Part shown: one piece after another, positions 50,226 through 60,494 of the stretch | How the letters are laid out: each line of letters begins with the position of its first letter | Numbering within the stretch: the stretch's first letter is position 1 | NCBI GenBank assembly: GCA_004194705.1 | Contig: SADC01001034.1 | Span: forward strand, 1-64,000 | From: Ditylenchus dipsaci | Taxonomy: Eukaryota > Nematoda > Chromadorea > Rhabditida > Anguinidae | Length of the DNA stretch: 64,000 nucleotides | Reading direction: 5' to 3' | Program-made: the position numbers and the translations under genes | The notes under the pieces: generated by a model | Database searches by the model: none | What the model was told of the DNA's origin: nothing | Seen by the model: only the letters and a program-made list of their open reading frames with translations

Positions 50226-51399
50226 CTTTAACGACCCACTTTTAAAAATTAAAGGTCGTTAAAGGGCAAATATACCCGCGCTAATAAGAGGTGGTGCGCG
50301 GGAATTCAAAATTTTTTCCTAATCACTGAACTTGTGTACGGATTTTTCAACTTGGTTTCTAACAAAACCATAACTAAAATTAAATCCTAGGCCTTGTTTT
50401 GTTAGAAACCAAGTTAAAAAATATGTACAAAAGTTTAATGATTAGGAAAAAAAAATTGAATTCCCGGGCAGTTTGGTAAGAGATTTTTTAATACGTGGTT
50501 ATTTTGGTAAGTAATCTTTTGGTAACAGCACGAAAAATTTCGTACCAAAACGACCAAGTACCAAATGGGCGCGTATATTTTCGGTGTACAGCCACTTTAA
50601 ATCGAGGTTTTGCCTTTTTAAAAGCGAAAACTTTGAGATTTTGAAAAACGATCAGCAAAATCGGAATCTTTGCGATATCTGCGACTAGACCGTGGAAACA
50701 GAACTGACAACGCGCTTTTAAAATCAGCTTAAAAAAGTGTTGGCGCATAGGGGGGAAAGAACTTGAGGTGGCGTTGTTAAATCGAGGTTTGACTATAATC
50801 ATTATAGTATAATGACATATGAAAGGCTGTACAAAGTTTCGTAACAATACAATTTCGCAACAGCGTTTTTTTCGTAACAGAAAACTTTCGTAACAAACAT
50901 TTTCGTATCAGAGAAAATTCGTAACAAACATTTTTGTAACAGCAAATTTTTGTAACAAATTTTCTCCTAAGAGCATATAATCAGTGTTATCCATTTGGCT
51001 CGCGCGAGCCAAACACAGAACCTAAAATCGCATGTCCCAGCGAGCCATATGGCTCGCCTTTATTTATATAAGCGAGCCAATTGGCTCGCTTATTTGTTTT
51101 TTAAGCGAGCCGAACGCGAGCCGAAACCATTCGAGCCATTTGTATCGCGAACCATTTGGCTCGCAAACAAAAACAAATGGTTCGGCTCGCCCTTTGTGTC
51201 AGTTTTGAACGTCGATTTATCGTTAAAGACCAGGAAAAAGACAGATAAAGTATTACTAGCTTAATGTTTGCAAAAAAATCAGTCAAAACATTGAAAAAAT
51301 GAAAAAAATAAACAAGATTTGGGCTTCATATCAACTAACAATATTTTCCGCGAGCCGAACCATACGCTTATTATAGATGCGAGCCAAATGGCTCGCGAG

Positions 51400-53064
51400 C
51401 ATAGTTGCACGACAGCGAAATTTTCGAATCCCGTCTCCGCTTCCGCCTGACTCTTAAAATTTTTCCCGCCTCCGCCGGCGGACACGTATCCGCCGGCTAA
51501 ATCGCTCCGCCGCCACCTCCGCCGAGATAATTTTTGTAATATTGTTTGAAATAAAGCAAAATTTCAAAAATCAATTTTCAGTGCATTCATTTAATATAAT
51601 CGTGTCAAACTTTGATAAGATGAGCAAAATCCATCACACACTAGAGAAGAAACTAATTTGAAGAGGCATGCTCACCTGTTTAAAATTGTCTCGCCAATTT
51701 GAATTTTTTCCTAATCATTGAACTTCTGTACAGATTTTTCAGCTTGGTTTCTAACAAAACAAAGCCCAGAATTTTATTATAGGTATAGTTTTATTAGAAG
51801 CCAAGTTTAAAAATACGTACAGAAGCTCAATGAGTGAGTTTTTTTTAACTTACGGGAACAAATTTTAACAGGTGAGCGCCTTTAATGAATATCATAGAAG
51901 ATGATCCCACTTTTTTGCCTTTTACTACCCTTGACTTTTGGTAGACCTTCTTGACCATTGGACCATTGAAAATTTGATTTGTTTTAAGTTTATTAATCAA
52001 TTAATTTTTATTAATTAACTGGTGGAAAGAAAGTTCGTAATGGGTTTCTGAGCCAATTTTTTTCAATGAAAATATTTTTTTTTAAAGTTCCAAATATACA
52101 GGGTTGAAGCATTTTAGCTCCTCTTTCAAATGGCATATTTAACTTAGCTTGATTATTCTGGATAACTCACCATTTGGGTCCAAACACTTGTCTGGTCATT
52201 TTGAGAAGGTTACCCGCGTTTTCATCACTTTAACTGGTCAAATGTTTTATTGAATTTTGAGCGTCACGACAAAATTTTATCACCATGTTGTAGCGCAGCT
52301 CAAGAGCTACAAAACCCATATTACAGAATGATTTTTGAAAATCTGAGTATTGAGATATGGCCTTTTGGAAAAAATCATTTTCTTGAAAAAATGACCAAAA
52401 TCAGAAAAATTGGCAAAAACTTGCGTTTTCGTCATTTTTTCAAGAAAATGATTTTTTCCAAAAGGCCATATCTCAATACTCAGATTTTCAAAAATCATTC
52501 TGTAATATGGGTTTTGTAGCTCTTGAGCTGCGCTACAACATGGTGATAAAATTTTGTCGTGACGCTCAAAATTCAATAAAACATTTGACCAGTTAAAGTG
52601 ATGAAAACGCGGGTAACCTTCTCAAAATGACCAGACAAGTGTTTGGACCCAAATGGTGAGTTATCCAGAATAATCAAGCTAAGTTGAATATGCCATTTGA
52701 AAGAGGAGCTAAAATGCTTCAACCCTGTATATTTGGAACTTTAAAAAAAAATATTTTCATTGAAAAAAATTGGCTCAGAAACCCATTACGAACTTTCTTT
52801 CCACCAGTTAGTATTTGTTGAAAAAATACTAATCGAAAAACAACAAAATTGAATTAAAAATTGCTCCGCCGGCATTTTTCGCTCCGACGCCGCCTCCGCC
52901 GCCTTCTCAAAACCGCCTCGCCGCCGCCTTCGCCTGCGCTCAAAATTTTTCGCCGCCGCCGCCTGGCCGCAGCGCCGGAAGTTTCTGAATTTTCCGCCTC
53001 CGCCTGGCGGCCCCGTCGGCGAAGGCGGGCCGCCGGCGGGCCGCCAGGCGGGGGTGCAACTATG
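51400..53064. mobile_element. hAT-type element with TCCGCCGCC word arrays, inserted in the GAGCC element
   Basis: Ends CATAGTTGCACGACAGCG / GGGGTGCAACTATG with an exact 8-base duplication CTCGCGAG (51392-51399, 53065-53072), which lies within a GAGCC-element word. Arrays TCCGCCGGCGGA and TCCGCCGCCACC at 51430-51530 and 52862-53055. Inside are a CTTGGTTTCTAAC MITE (51680-51850) and a large palindrome (52019-52811). Confidence 0.9.
52019..52811. mobile_element. Near-perfect palindrome with about 380-base arms
   Basis: Arms from AACTGGTGGAAAGAAAGTTC (52016) to TTTTCTTGAAAAAATGA (52395) and back to GAACTTTCTTTCCACCAGTT (52811) are almost identical reverse complements, so the same 89-codon frame is open on both strands around the centre (chance, not coding). 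The loop is only about 35 bases. Confidence 0.92.
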
Positions 53065-53383
53065 CTCGCGAGCTAAGAAGCTCTTGCCACTTTGTTCTTT
53101 AACTTAGCGAGCCATATGGCTCGCGGACATAGCTATTTGACGAGCGAGCAGCTCACGTCCTCTCAAAAGGGACGCGAGCTGCTCGCTCGCAAACGAGCCA
53201 AACGCACAACACTGCATACAATCGCATATAAAAAATATATTTGGTATTTTTCACATTTTTTGCCTTGCGGGACCAAGCCAGAAAAAAATTTGAAATTTTT
53301 TCTGGGGAAAAGTGCTTTCACAATCTAAAAAACGTGTTTTCTGCACGTTAAAGATCAAAAAAGCACGATTGAGATGATTTTTA

Positions 53384-54099
53384 GGCAACCGGACAACGAA
53401 AGAGGCGACAAAAGCCCCAAAAAGGGCTTTTGTCTGGGTAACACCACCTGCTTACTCGTTCCTATGTGTCCCAATCAGGCTACCGCTCAATAGGTATTCT
53501 CAGTTGATTATTCCTTAGATTTTCCGCAGCTTTCAAACTTAAATTTTGGATAATATGCAAATTATAAGTAAATTTGGAAATAGGACAGAAGTGTCGGGAC
53601 AGAAATGTCCGGGACAGAACTGTCCGGGACAGAAGTGTCCGGTTCCCATCGATTTAGATGGATAAGTCGATTTAATTCATTGAGTTAATTCATCCAGTGA
53701 AACTGACTTAATTTAAGTCGGAAAAGACACAGTTCATCCGAGTGCTTATAAATGCAGCAGAAGCTAAGAATGTTCATATTGACTGAACACCCAGGTAATA
53801 CAAACAGATGAGAAGGATTTAGTAATTTAGAAATATGTTCACTCATTGTTTCATTTTAGAAATAAATTTAATCGATCAAGCCAGACAGGCGGATGTTAAT
53901 GCAAAAAAATGAGAAAAGGATTTTTGTCGCCCGAAAAAATAACTAAAAAGGGCTTTTGTCGCCCGACAAAAAAACAAAAAAGGGGCTTTTGTCGTCCGAC
54001 AAAAGAACTAAAAAGAGCTTTTGTCGCGCGACAAAAAAAACCGAAAAAGGGCTTTCGTCGCCCGACAAAAGTTTTTAAAAGGATTTTTGTCCGGTTGCC
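53384..54099. mobile_element. hAT-type element with CGACAAAAGCCC words
   Basis: Ends GGCAACCGGACAA / TTGTCCGGTTGCC, flanked by GATTTTTA and GATTTTTG (7 of 8). CGACAAAAGCCC..GGGCTTTTGTC near the left (53411-53440) and five GGGCTTTTGTCGCCCGACAAA units at the right (53925-54085). GGGACAGAA.TGTCC words (53583-53640) lie inside. Confidence 0.8.
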
Positions 54100-54109
54100 G
54101 ATTTTTGGG

Positions 54110-55295
54110 CGTTTTTGGGCGACACACGCATTATGTACTTCGGCCGAAAAAAAACGTGAAATTTTGATACCTGAATGATCCCCCGTATTTTATACGTTAG
54201 GAGACCATCTAAAATACCCAAAAGTATTGAAAAAGACTAAGGTTGTTGACTACCGGTTAATGCATAGTTTCGGGTAACCAAGTCCTGCTCAAAAATTTTG
54301 ATAGAATATCAACAAGCTTTTCCTACCATTGAATTCGCAAGGAATTTTGAGTTAAAAATTGAAAGATCATCGAAGACAAAAAAATCGGAATTCACACAAA
54401 AAATTAAAAAAAAACATCTAAAAAGACCATAAAGCGTCGGTTCGATTCCACCCTCTAATTTTTTGGTACTTCTTCCGTTCCCTCGCCCCCATACTTGGAT
54501 TTTCCAAAAAGTGACTTTTTTCCGCACAGCAAGAAACGAGAAGCATTTCTAAACACTTTCTAACTGAAAAAAAAACAAAATTTTGTCGAACAAAATTGCC
54601 ACCCATCGCTTGGGTAGACGGATTTTTTAAGGTATTTTGGGGTCATTTTTGGTGATTTATCACATTTTTATTGCTGGAGCTGGGCAGAAAGACTCTAATT
54701 GTGCATTTTCGATCAGGAGCTTTGCTCGGATTATGTCTAAATGTGTGTGTGCGAATCTCAACCCCAAGCAACCAAGCCTCCTGCGCCCCCTTTCGGCTCC
54801 CTTCGGGGCGCAGGGGGCTTGGTTGGTTAGAGATGCGCACACACACATACCTGATACACAAATCACTCGAGGATGACTCTGGATGCATGAAACAAGCATG
54901 CATACCAGAGTTTAATTGTGCGGTAAGCCCCAGAAAGCAAAAACCTGTTCAAAATCTATCAATTTTGCCGAGATTTTGCTTGAAAGAGGCTAAAATGCGG
55001 TCAAAAATACCCTAAAAAAACCATCTACCCCCATGAGGTGGGCGACAATTTTTTTGATGAAATTTTAACTTTTTTCTAATCAGAAAGTGTTCAGAAATGC
55101 TTCTAGTATCGTGTTGTGCTGAAAAAATGAGTTCGGGAGGTGATTTTGGGTCACTTTTCAAAAAATCCGAGTATGGGGTGAACTAAAGAAGTGCCAATTT
55201 TTTTCTTGACTAGTTTCAGCCAAAACATCACGCAAGCTATAAGAAACATGAAAAGAGGATCTAAAAGCAAAAAAACATTACACTTATTCTACTAA
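54110..55295. other. Spacer with a CATGCATACCAGAG copy and a B-box-like site
   Basis: GCGTCGGTTCGATTCCACCC at 54434 matches a pol III B box. TCTGGATGCATGAAACAAGC, ATGCATACCAGAGTTTAATT (54873-54925) is a CATGCATACCAGAG copy with its hairpin; GAGGGCGCAGG-type inverted CCCCTTTCGGCTCCCTTCGG lies at 54788-54815. No gene recognised. Confidence 0.5.
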
Positions 55296-55428
55296 AAAGC
55301 ACGTTACGAAAAAGTTTGTTGCTAAAATTTGCTGTTATGAAAAAAAATTTTACGAAACTGTGTACAGCCGTATCAAACATTCATTGTAATGTGCGACTCA
55401 AACACAGATAAATTCTTTGTCTATTTAG

Positions 55429-56171
55429 TAGGGTTGGACAAATTTGCAAATATTTGGAATCGTGCAAATATTTGCGCAAATATTTAAATATTTGCAAATA
55501 TTTCGCAAATATTTGCATGATTTTAAATACCGTGAGATTTATGCAAAATACCACACCTACGCTCATTACTTATCAAATTCAAGTTTTATTCTTAACATCC
55601 AACTAACAAACTAATCATCCTTGAACAAAATATCATCATGTGACAACCCACAGTCCTCATTGGCGTTTTCTTATTGATTTTCCACTCCAAATTCTTCTTC
55701 TTCCACCGATGCATCCCTCCGGCTTGATTTATTGAAGAGATCCGCATGCTCCAGCATCAGATTGTGCGTGATGAACGTCAGCTTCGAGGCCATCTCTACT
55801 TCGAGTCTGAAAACATAAAAAGCACAAGACAGAACTTACAGGTGGCTTTGATCTTCTTCTTTCCTTCGATGACCTCTTCAGTTGAAACGAAAAATTGCCA
55901 CGACCAGTGCTTTGCTTTTCCAGGCATTTTGCTACTAAACCAAAGAAAAATACAACTGTTTCTCTGACAGAATAAGATGAAGCAAGGAATTTGTACCAAA
56001 AATGGTCAAGATTTATCCTAATTACCACCGTTTGACATGAACATCCGTCCATTTTCTCTCAAAATGAAATTTTCAAATATTTGCATATTTTTGTTAATCG
56101 CAAAGATTTCAACAAATATTTGCAAATATTTGCGCAAATATTTACACAAATATTTGCATTGGTCAACCCTA
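55429..56171. mobile_element. hAT-type element with GCAAATATTTGC words and BED-finger remnant
   Basis: Ends TAGGGTTGGACAAA / GGTCAACCCTA with exact 8-base duplication CTATTTAG (55421-55428, 56172-56179). Words GCAAATATTTGCGCAAAT at 55445-55515 and 56078-56158. The centre encodes a minus-strand BED finger. Confidence 0.93.
55665..55926 (-). pseudogene. hAT BED zinc finger remnant inside the GCAAATATTTGC element
   Basis: Minus strand from an ATG at 55926: MPGKAKHWSWQFFVSTEEVI, EGKKKIKATCKFC, then after a one-base shift EVEMASKLTFITHNLMLEHA, DLFNKSS and an acidic tail VEEEEFGVENQ with stop. W.FF, C-x2-C and T..L..H...H fit a BED-type finger, the N-terminal DNA-binding domain of hAT transposases. 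Catalytic and dimerisation parts are absent, so this is an internally deleted copy. Because the element's ends and duplication are exact, this ties a word array directly to a hAT protein. Confidence 0.7.
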
Positions 56172-56179
56172 CTATTTAG

Positions 56180-56520
56180 AGACCCACCTGTAATATGTAC
56201 AAAAATCCGGAAAGTTTGCGATCATACGACTTGTCACTGATCAATCCGTAAACAGCATTGCTATTGCCTAACATGGGTTGACCTCAAGTCTTTGATCAAA
56301 CCAATTTGTTAGTAAAATGGTAAAAATATGCGAATTTTACGTATTTTTACTGATTCATTAAAAAAATTTGGCATTGCATCTTTAAAAATAAATGTCCGAA
56401 TTCGAAATATATTTTGTGGTTTTACATTTTTAGACATCAGACTTAGATTTAGACAACGCACACATTTCCAGAATCTCTATATAGTGTTTGGGTCGGGTGG
56501 GTGGGTGGTTGGTTCACACT
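56180..56520. other. Spacer, no gene seen
   Basis: AT-rich with a GGGTGGGTGGTTGG stretch near 56495. Nothing recognised. Confidence 0.35.
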
Positions 56521-56532
56521 TTTTATGAATTA

Positions 56533-57075
56533 TGGAAAATTGGGTCATAGAAGGCTCAAAAACTCCTTTTGCATATGTTTTTAGATTCGCCTTGATGTCA
56601 GCTTTCGCTAAAAAAAAGAGCGGCGAGAAATTCTTATTTTTAAGAGGGGCGTTGACAAAATTATGCAGGCCATTGTCGAGCTTTCCAAAAAAAGTTATGT
56701 TTTTTTCGGTATTTTTTCATTTTAAAGATCAAAAATAGAGTCATAGAGGGCTCAAAAACTTCTGTTGCATATGTTTTTAAACTCGCCTTGATGTTAACTT
56801 TCGTTTAAAGAAAAAAGCGGCAATAAATTCGCATTTTTAAGAGGGGCGTTGACAAAAGTATGCAGGCCAAAATTGAGTTTTCCAATAAAATTTATGTTTT
56901 TTCGGTGTTTTTCGATTTCGAAGGTCGAAAATAGGGTCATAGAGGGCTCAAAATTTTTTGTTGCAGATTTCATTAGATCCGCCTTGATGTCAAATTTCGT
57001 TAAAAAAAACGGTGAAAATTTTGCATTTTTAAGAGGGCGTTGACAAAGTATGCAGGCAAAAATCTCATAGTTTTC
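56533..57075. repeat. Three-copy tandem repeat of about 190-200 bases
   Basis: Copies start with AAAATTGGGTCATAGAAGG (56534), AAAATAGAGTCATAGAGGG (56735) and AAAATAGGGTCATAGAGGG (56929). Each continues with CGCCTTGATGT.A, AAGAGGGGCGTTGACAAA and TATGCAGGC. Divergence between copies is visible. Not coding. Confidence 0.85.
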
Positions 57076-57119
57076 AAAAATTTCATCCTCAAACTATAGT
57101 TTTGAATGAATTCGAAACT

Positions 57120-57500
57120 CTATTTGTAGGCGACGATAGGCAAGGATAGGCGAGGGTAGGCGAGGGTAGGCGAGGATAGGCAAGGAAGGCGAGAATAGGC
57201 CTGGATAGGCAAGGGGAGGCGAGGATAGGCCTGGATAGGCGAGGGTGAGCGAGAATAGGCGAGGGTAGGCGAGGGTAGGCGAGAATAGGCGAAGTAGGCA
57301 AAGATAGGCAAGGATAGGCGAGGATAGGCACGATAGGCGAGGGTAGGGCGAGGTAGAGTAGGTAGGTTAACAGGTAGGGTGGATTATCTACCGTAACCAT
57401 TAACGCACTCGAAATATTAATCTACCCGAACCACTAATGTGAATGAACCACTAATGTTCCCGAACGGCATAGGCGCCGATAGGCGCCTGCAGACCCTAGC
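57120..57500. repeat. AGGCGAGGATAGGC array with GGCGCC words at its right
   Basis: Degenerate 10-base units TAGGCGAGGA/TAGGCAAGGA from 57127 to 57350. After 100 bases, GCATAGGCGCCGATAGGCGC and CTGCAGACCCTA (57467-57497) look like the right end of a TAGGG-type element using the same word. Confidence 0.75.
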
Positions 57501-58575
57501 ATTGAAATGTTGGCTTAAGTTCAACTTACACATAATGTCCTAGTTTGTCATCCACAGTCTAGAAAAACGTAGATTACAGTTTAAAAAATTCTGGCTCTCT
57601 TCTCTGTTGATGCTATCATCCTTCGCTGTGGCCTTAGGTATCTTCTCTCTTTTGCTCCTTTTTTTCAGCCCTCGGTTTAGCTCTTGGAAATATTTTGTTA
57701 AACAACCATAGCCATCGCCAAAACTAGGGTTGAGTGATGGAAAGTTTCCACGGAAAATTTCGGGAAACTTTCCGGAAACTTTCCGGAAAGAATTAAGATT
57801 CTTTCCAGAGCCTTGAAATTTGGAAAGATTCTTTTGGGATTCTTTCAATATCCTTGTTATTGCTGTCCTCAAATTTTAGCATTTTTCATTTGCCTGTATT
57901 TAGCTCACTTTATTCTTTTATTTTAGTTGCTTTTGTTGAACGAGGGTCAACTGCCAACCATTCCAACTGTCGACCAATTATCAAATTCTGACTAAAATTC
58001 AACTTTTCTTTCGGGTTCAACCAAGGCAAACGCTTCAAGAATCTTCCTTTTTGCACAACATTTTCCTTTTTGCACAAAATTGGCTTTTTCGGTCTCTTTC
58101 CACCCTAATACAGCCCTAAATCTCTAAAAATCGTCAAAAAGGGCGAGTCTATTTTTGCCACGGCCCGAGTTAAAAACATGGTAAAGCAGCTAAAAAAAGT
58201 GGCCCCTGTATTATTCCCTTCCCCTCCCAATACAGCCCATGATCCCTTTTCAATTGCTTTTCTGGACCTTTTATGGCGAAATTATTGCTTAAAAATGTGT
58301 TTTGACCACTCCTAAAAATCTTGATTTTGGGGGGGGGGGGGGTTATAACCGAGTAGCTTTTTTTTGTGGGGGATGTATTACCGAGTAGCGTCGAAATTGT
58401 TTCTAATATGTTTAAAAAAAGGAGCAATCTCTTGTACTTCGAATAAAATTTTGAACTGCATCGTACCTAAATAGAACACCTTTCAAAAACCTGTAATGCT
58501 TCGAGATAAATAAAATCTGCTGATCAGTCTAATAAGCAAAACGATCGATTTGCCAATAAGCAAAGCGATTGGTTT
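57501..58575. other. Spacer with a single TAGGGTTGAG end and Y-family fragment; no gene
   Basis: TAGGGTTGAGTGATGGAAAG with GGAAACTTTCCGGAAAC words (57726-57795) is a left hAT-type end whose partner is not found. CCCTTCCCCTCCCAATACAG at 58210 is a fragment of the 1186 MITE family. A 12-base G run lies at 58329-58341. Confidence 0.5.
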
Positions 58576-58580
58576 AAGAG

Positions 58581-58767
58581 CAGGGTTCGTGATTGTCCTT
58601 TTTAAAAAATTTGTCCTTTTTCGGGACTTAAAATCTTTTTATTTTTGAAGTTTTTAGTCAAAATCTTTTTTTTCGCTCCAAAGTAGCAATAAGCACTGGA
58701 TAAAATGAAATAAAATCTTTTTTCACCCAAATGTTCTTTTTTTCGAAATTTTTCATTACGAACCCTG
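58581..58767. mobile_element. hAT-type MITE, CAGGGTTCG family copy 2
   Basis: Ends CAGGGTTCGTGAT / ATTACGAACCCTG with exact 8-base duplication TTTAAGAG (58573-58580, 58768-58775). Interior as in 18763-18971. Confidence 0.9.
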
Positions 58768-58775
58768 TTTAAGAG

Positions 58776-59775
58776 ACATAATCTGTAATTTTTAAGGTTT
58801 TTTGTAAGCACAAATAAACCCAAACACACATATAAGTAAAATCAAAACAGGCTATTTCGATCCATTTTTAGAAAAGGAGTAATTTTGGTGGTTGAAAAAA
58901 ATGACTTCACTGTTGGAGGCCATAACTCAAATTTTTCAGGATAAATCGGTGTTGACATCTGAGAAAATATTGCTCAGCGTTAAATTCAGAGTCGAATGGC
59001 ATATAAAATTTACGGTAGAAAAAAAGTCGAAAAAATCACGGTGCCACGAAAACCTTCAAAATTACAGATTATGTCTCTCGAAAAGAGGTTATAAAAATAT
59101 TAGGTTGTTTACAAAGTTGGTAGCCCCCCTAAAACTCACTGTTCCACCAACTACATAGCGAATCTAATATTCATGACTAATAATATTTTTTCATGTTTAC
59201 TATGTTTGCCATCATCACATTTGAGATTTGAGAAGAACAATTTGACGCTACTGTCATATACACTGTCATATATCCCCTCAAAAAAGCTAAAACGTACGGT
59301 CAAAACTGGTTCGATTCCGGGCGGGAATATTATCGCCGGGATATTGTGCCGCGGGAGATTGTGCCACGTACAGTCTGCACAAGGTACCCGCTCAAAAAAG
59401 CAAAGACAAGAACACCACATTTCCAATCACGCATTTCCCACAATTCACATGAAAAACTAGTTCACTCAGAAAAAGCAAAATACCAAGACATTTTATTTAA
59501 ACGATAACAACGGTCTACAATAATATCAACAAATAGAGTTCGAAGAGACCATTTTTTAAGCTGATGTCACAATGAGGAGGCTGCTTGTGGATGTTAAATT
59601 ATATTTGTCACACGAAAATGGCCATAACTTTTTTTTTAATTTTTAAAAAAGTTTCTGTTAGTGCATTTTGTAGCTAAAATTCAGGGCTACCAGATGAGCT
59701 ATTGATAAAAAAGATGTTGTTGAAAAAAGTTGAGTTAAAAAAGAAAGACTCTGCCCAGCATGCGCACTCAAATTC
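58776..59775. other. Spacer, no gene recognised
   Basis: Mostly AT-rich. AACTGGTTCGATTCCGGGCG at 59305 is another B-box-like site, followed by GGGATATTGTGCCGCGGGAG repeats. Confidence 0.35.
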
Positions 59776-59785
59776 GGGTTAGGAT

Positions 59786-60183
59786 TAGGGTTGCACACAG
59801 TTAACTCGGTTTTTGAAAAATTTTGACCTTATTTCATGTTTTTATACACTTTTTTGTCTAAAATTTCAAGCATGTCAGCCTGCGATCGAAAGCTTGGAAT
59901 GTTAGCTACACGATAGTGTTAAAATTTCTTGGTTTATATAAGAAAAATGTATCTATTTCAACGAAAACATTTTCGGGTAATTTCGGGTAAAATTACCCGA
60001 AATTACGCGAAAATGTTTTTATTGAAATAGATACATCTAAGAAATTTTTAAACCATCGTGTAGCTGACATTCCAAGCTTTCGATCGCAGGCTGACATGCT
60101 TAAAATTTTAGACAAAAGTGTATAAAAACATGAAATAAGGTCAAAAATTTTCAAAAAACCGAGTTAACTGTGTGCCGACCCTA
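59786..60183. mobile_element. hAT-type palindromic MITE, TAGGGTTGCACACAG
   Basis: Ends TAGGGTTGCACACAGTTAAC / GTTAACTGTGTGCCGACCCTA with exact 8-base duplication GTTAGGAT (59778-59785, 60184-60191). The arms are near-perfect to the centre GGGTAATTTCGGGTAAAATT.ACCCGAAATTAC. No coding. Confidence 0.93.
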
Positions 60184-60264
60184 GTTAGGATTCTTGGGCG
60201 GAGTCTTAAAATTTTATCTGAGTTTTTGAAGCAATGTTTACTCAGTCAATAGCTTATTTTGTAG

Positions 60265-60450
60265 GGCGTAATCGTTTCGCCAATGAAATTTCACCAAAAA
60301 GGTCATTTCGCCAACTGCATCTTTTCGCCAACTGCATCTTTTCGCCAATGCATCTTTTCGCCAATAAAACCATTTCGCCAATGGCATCTTTTCGCCAATG
60401 CATTTTTTCGCCAATGGCATCTTTTCGCCAATAGACGCTTTTCGCGTATA
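60265..60450. repeat. TTTTCGCCAATGCATC array
   Basis: About ten units of TTTCGCCAA with TGCATCT/TGGCATC spacers of 15-16 bases. Confidence 0.85.
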
Positions 60451-60494
60451 ATCTTGATTTCTTTGGCAAATAAGCGGTGAGAAGTGTAAATATG

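Larger units (their letters stand above)
49697..50805. mobile_element. pogo-like foldback (GTCAAACCTCG ends) with nested elements
   Basis: ACAGTCAAACCTCGATTTAA and ACCTCAAGTT at the left pair with AACTTGAGGTGG and TTAAATCGAGGTTTGACTA at the right (50758-50803). Inner arms GCGCGTTGTTAGTTCTGTTT pair with AACAGAACTGACAACGCGC. Nested inside: CAGCGCGTTACAC element (49888-50225), CTTGGTTTCTAAC MITE (50270-50470), and an inverted GGCTGTACACCGAAA copy (50468-50596). Confidence 0.8.
50982..53214. mobile_element. hAT-type element with GAGCCATATGGCTC word arrays
   Basis: CAGTGTTATCC..TTGGCTCG / GAGCC..GCACAACACTG ends, flanked by CATATAAT (50974-50981) and CATACAAT (53215-53222), 7 of 8. Arrays of GCGAGCCAAATGGCTCG at 50994-51200, 51350-51400 and 53070-53205. 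Confidence 0.85.
50825..55366. mobile_element. Outermost shell of a nested hAT-type set, GTAACAAA/TTTCGTAAC words
   Basis: GGCTGTACAAAGTTTCGTAAC at 50825 pairs with TTTTACGAAACTGTGTACAGCC ending 55368. The left array has TTCGTAACAAA-type words to 50968; the right has ACGTTACGAAAAAGTTTG and TGCTGTTATGAAAA (55302-55345). Flanking bases agree at only six of eight. All the following insertions to 54099 lie inside. Confidence 0.6.

Noticed and set aside
52250..52576. Identical 89-codon frames on both strands
   Set aside because: They arise from the palindrome; composition is not protein-like and nothing is conserved.
57089..57400. Proline/serine-rich repeat protein on the minus strand (YPRLPSP units)
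   Set aside because: It is a translation of the TAGGCGAGGA microsatellite; every frame is open because the unit lacks stops.
59173..59460. 95-codon plus-strand frame and its antisense
   Set aside because: No splice or family support; overlaps a B-box-like repeat.
59771..59795. GGGTTAGGATTAGGG resembles telomere repeats
   Set aside because: It is the 8-base duplication GTTAGGAT next to a TAGGG hAT end; only two units and interstitial.
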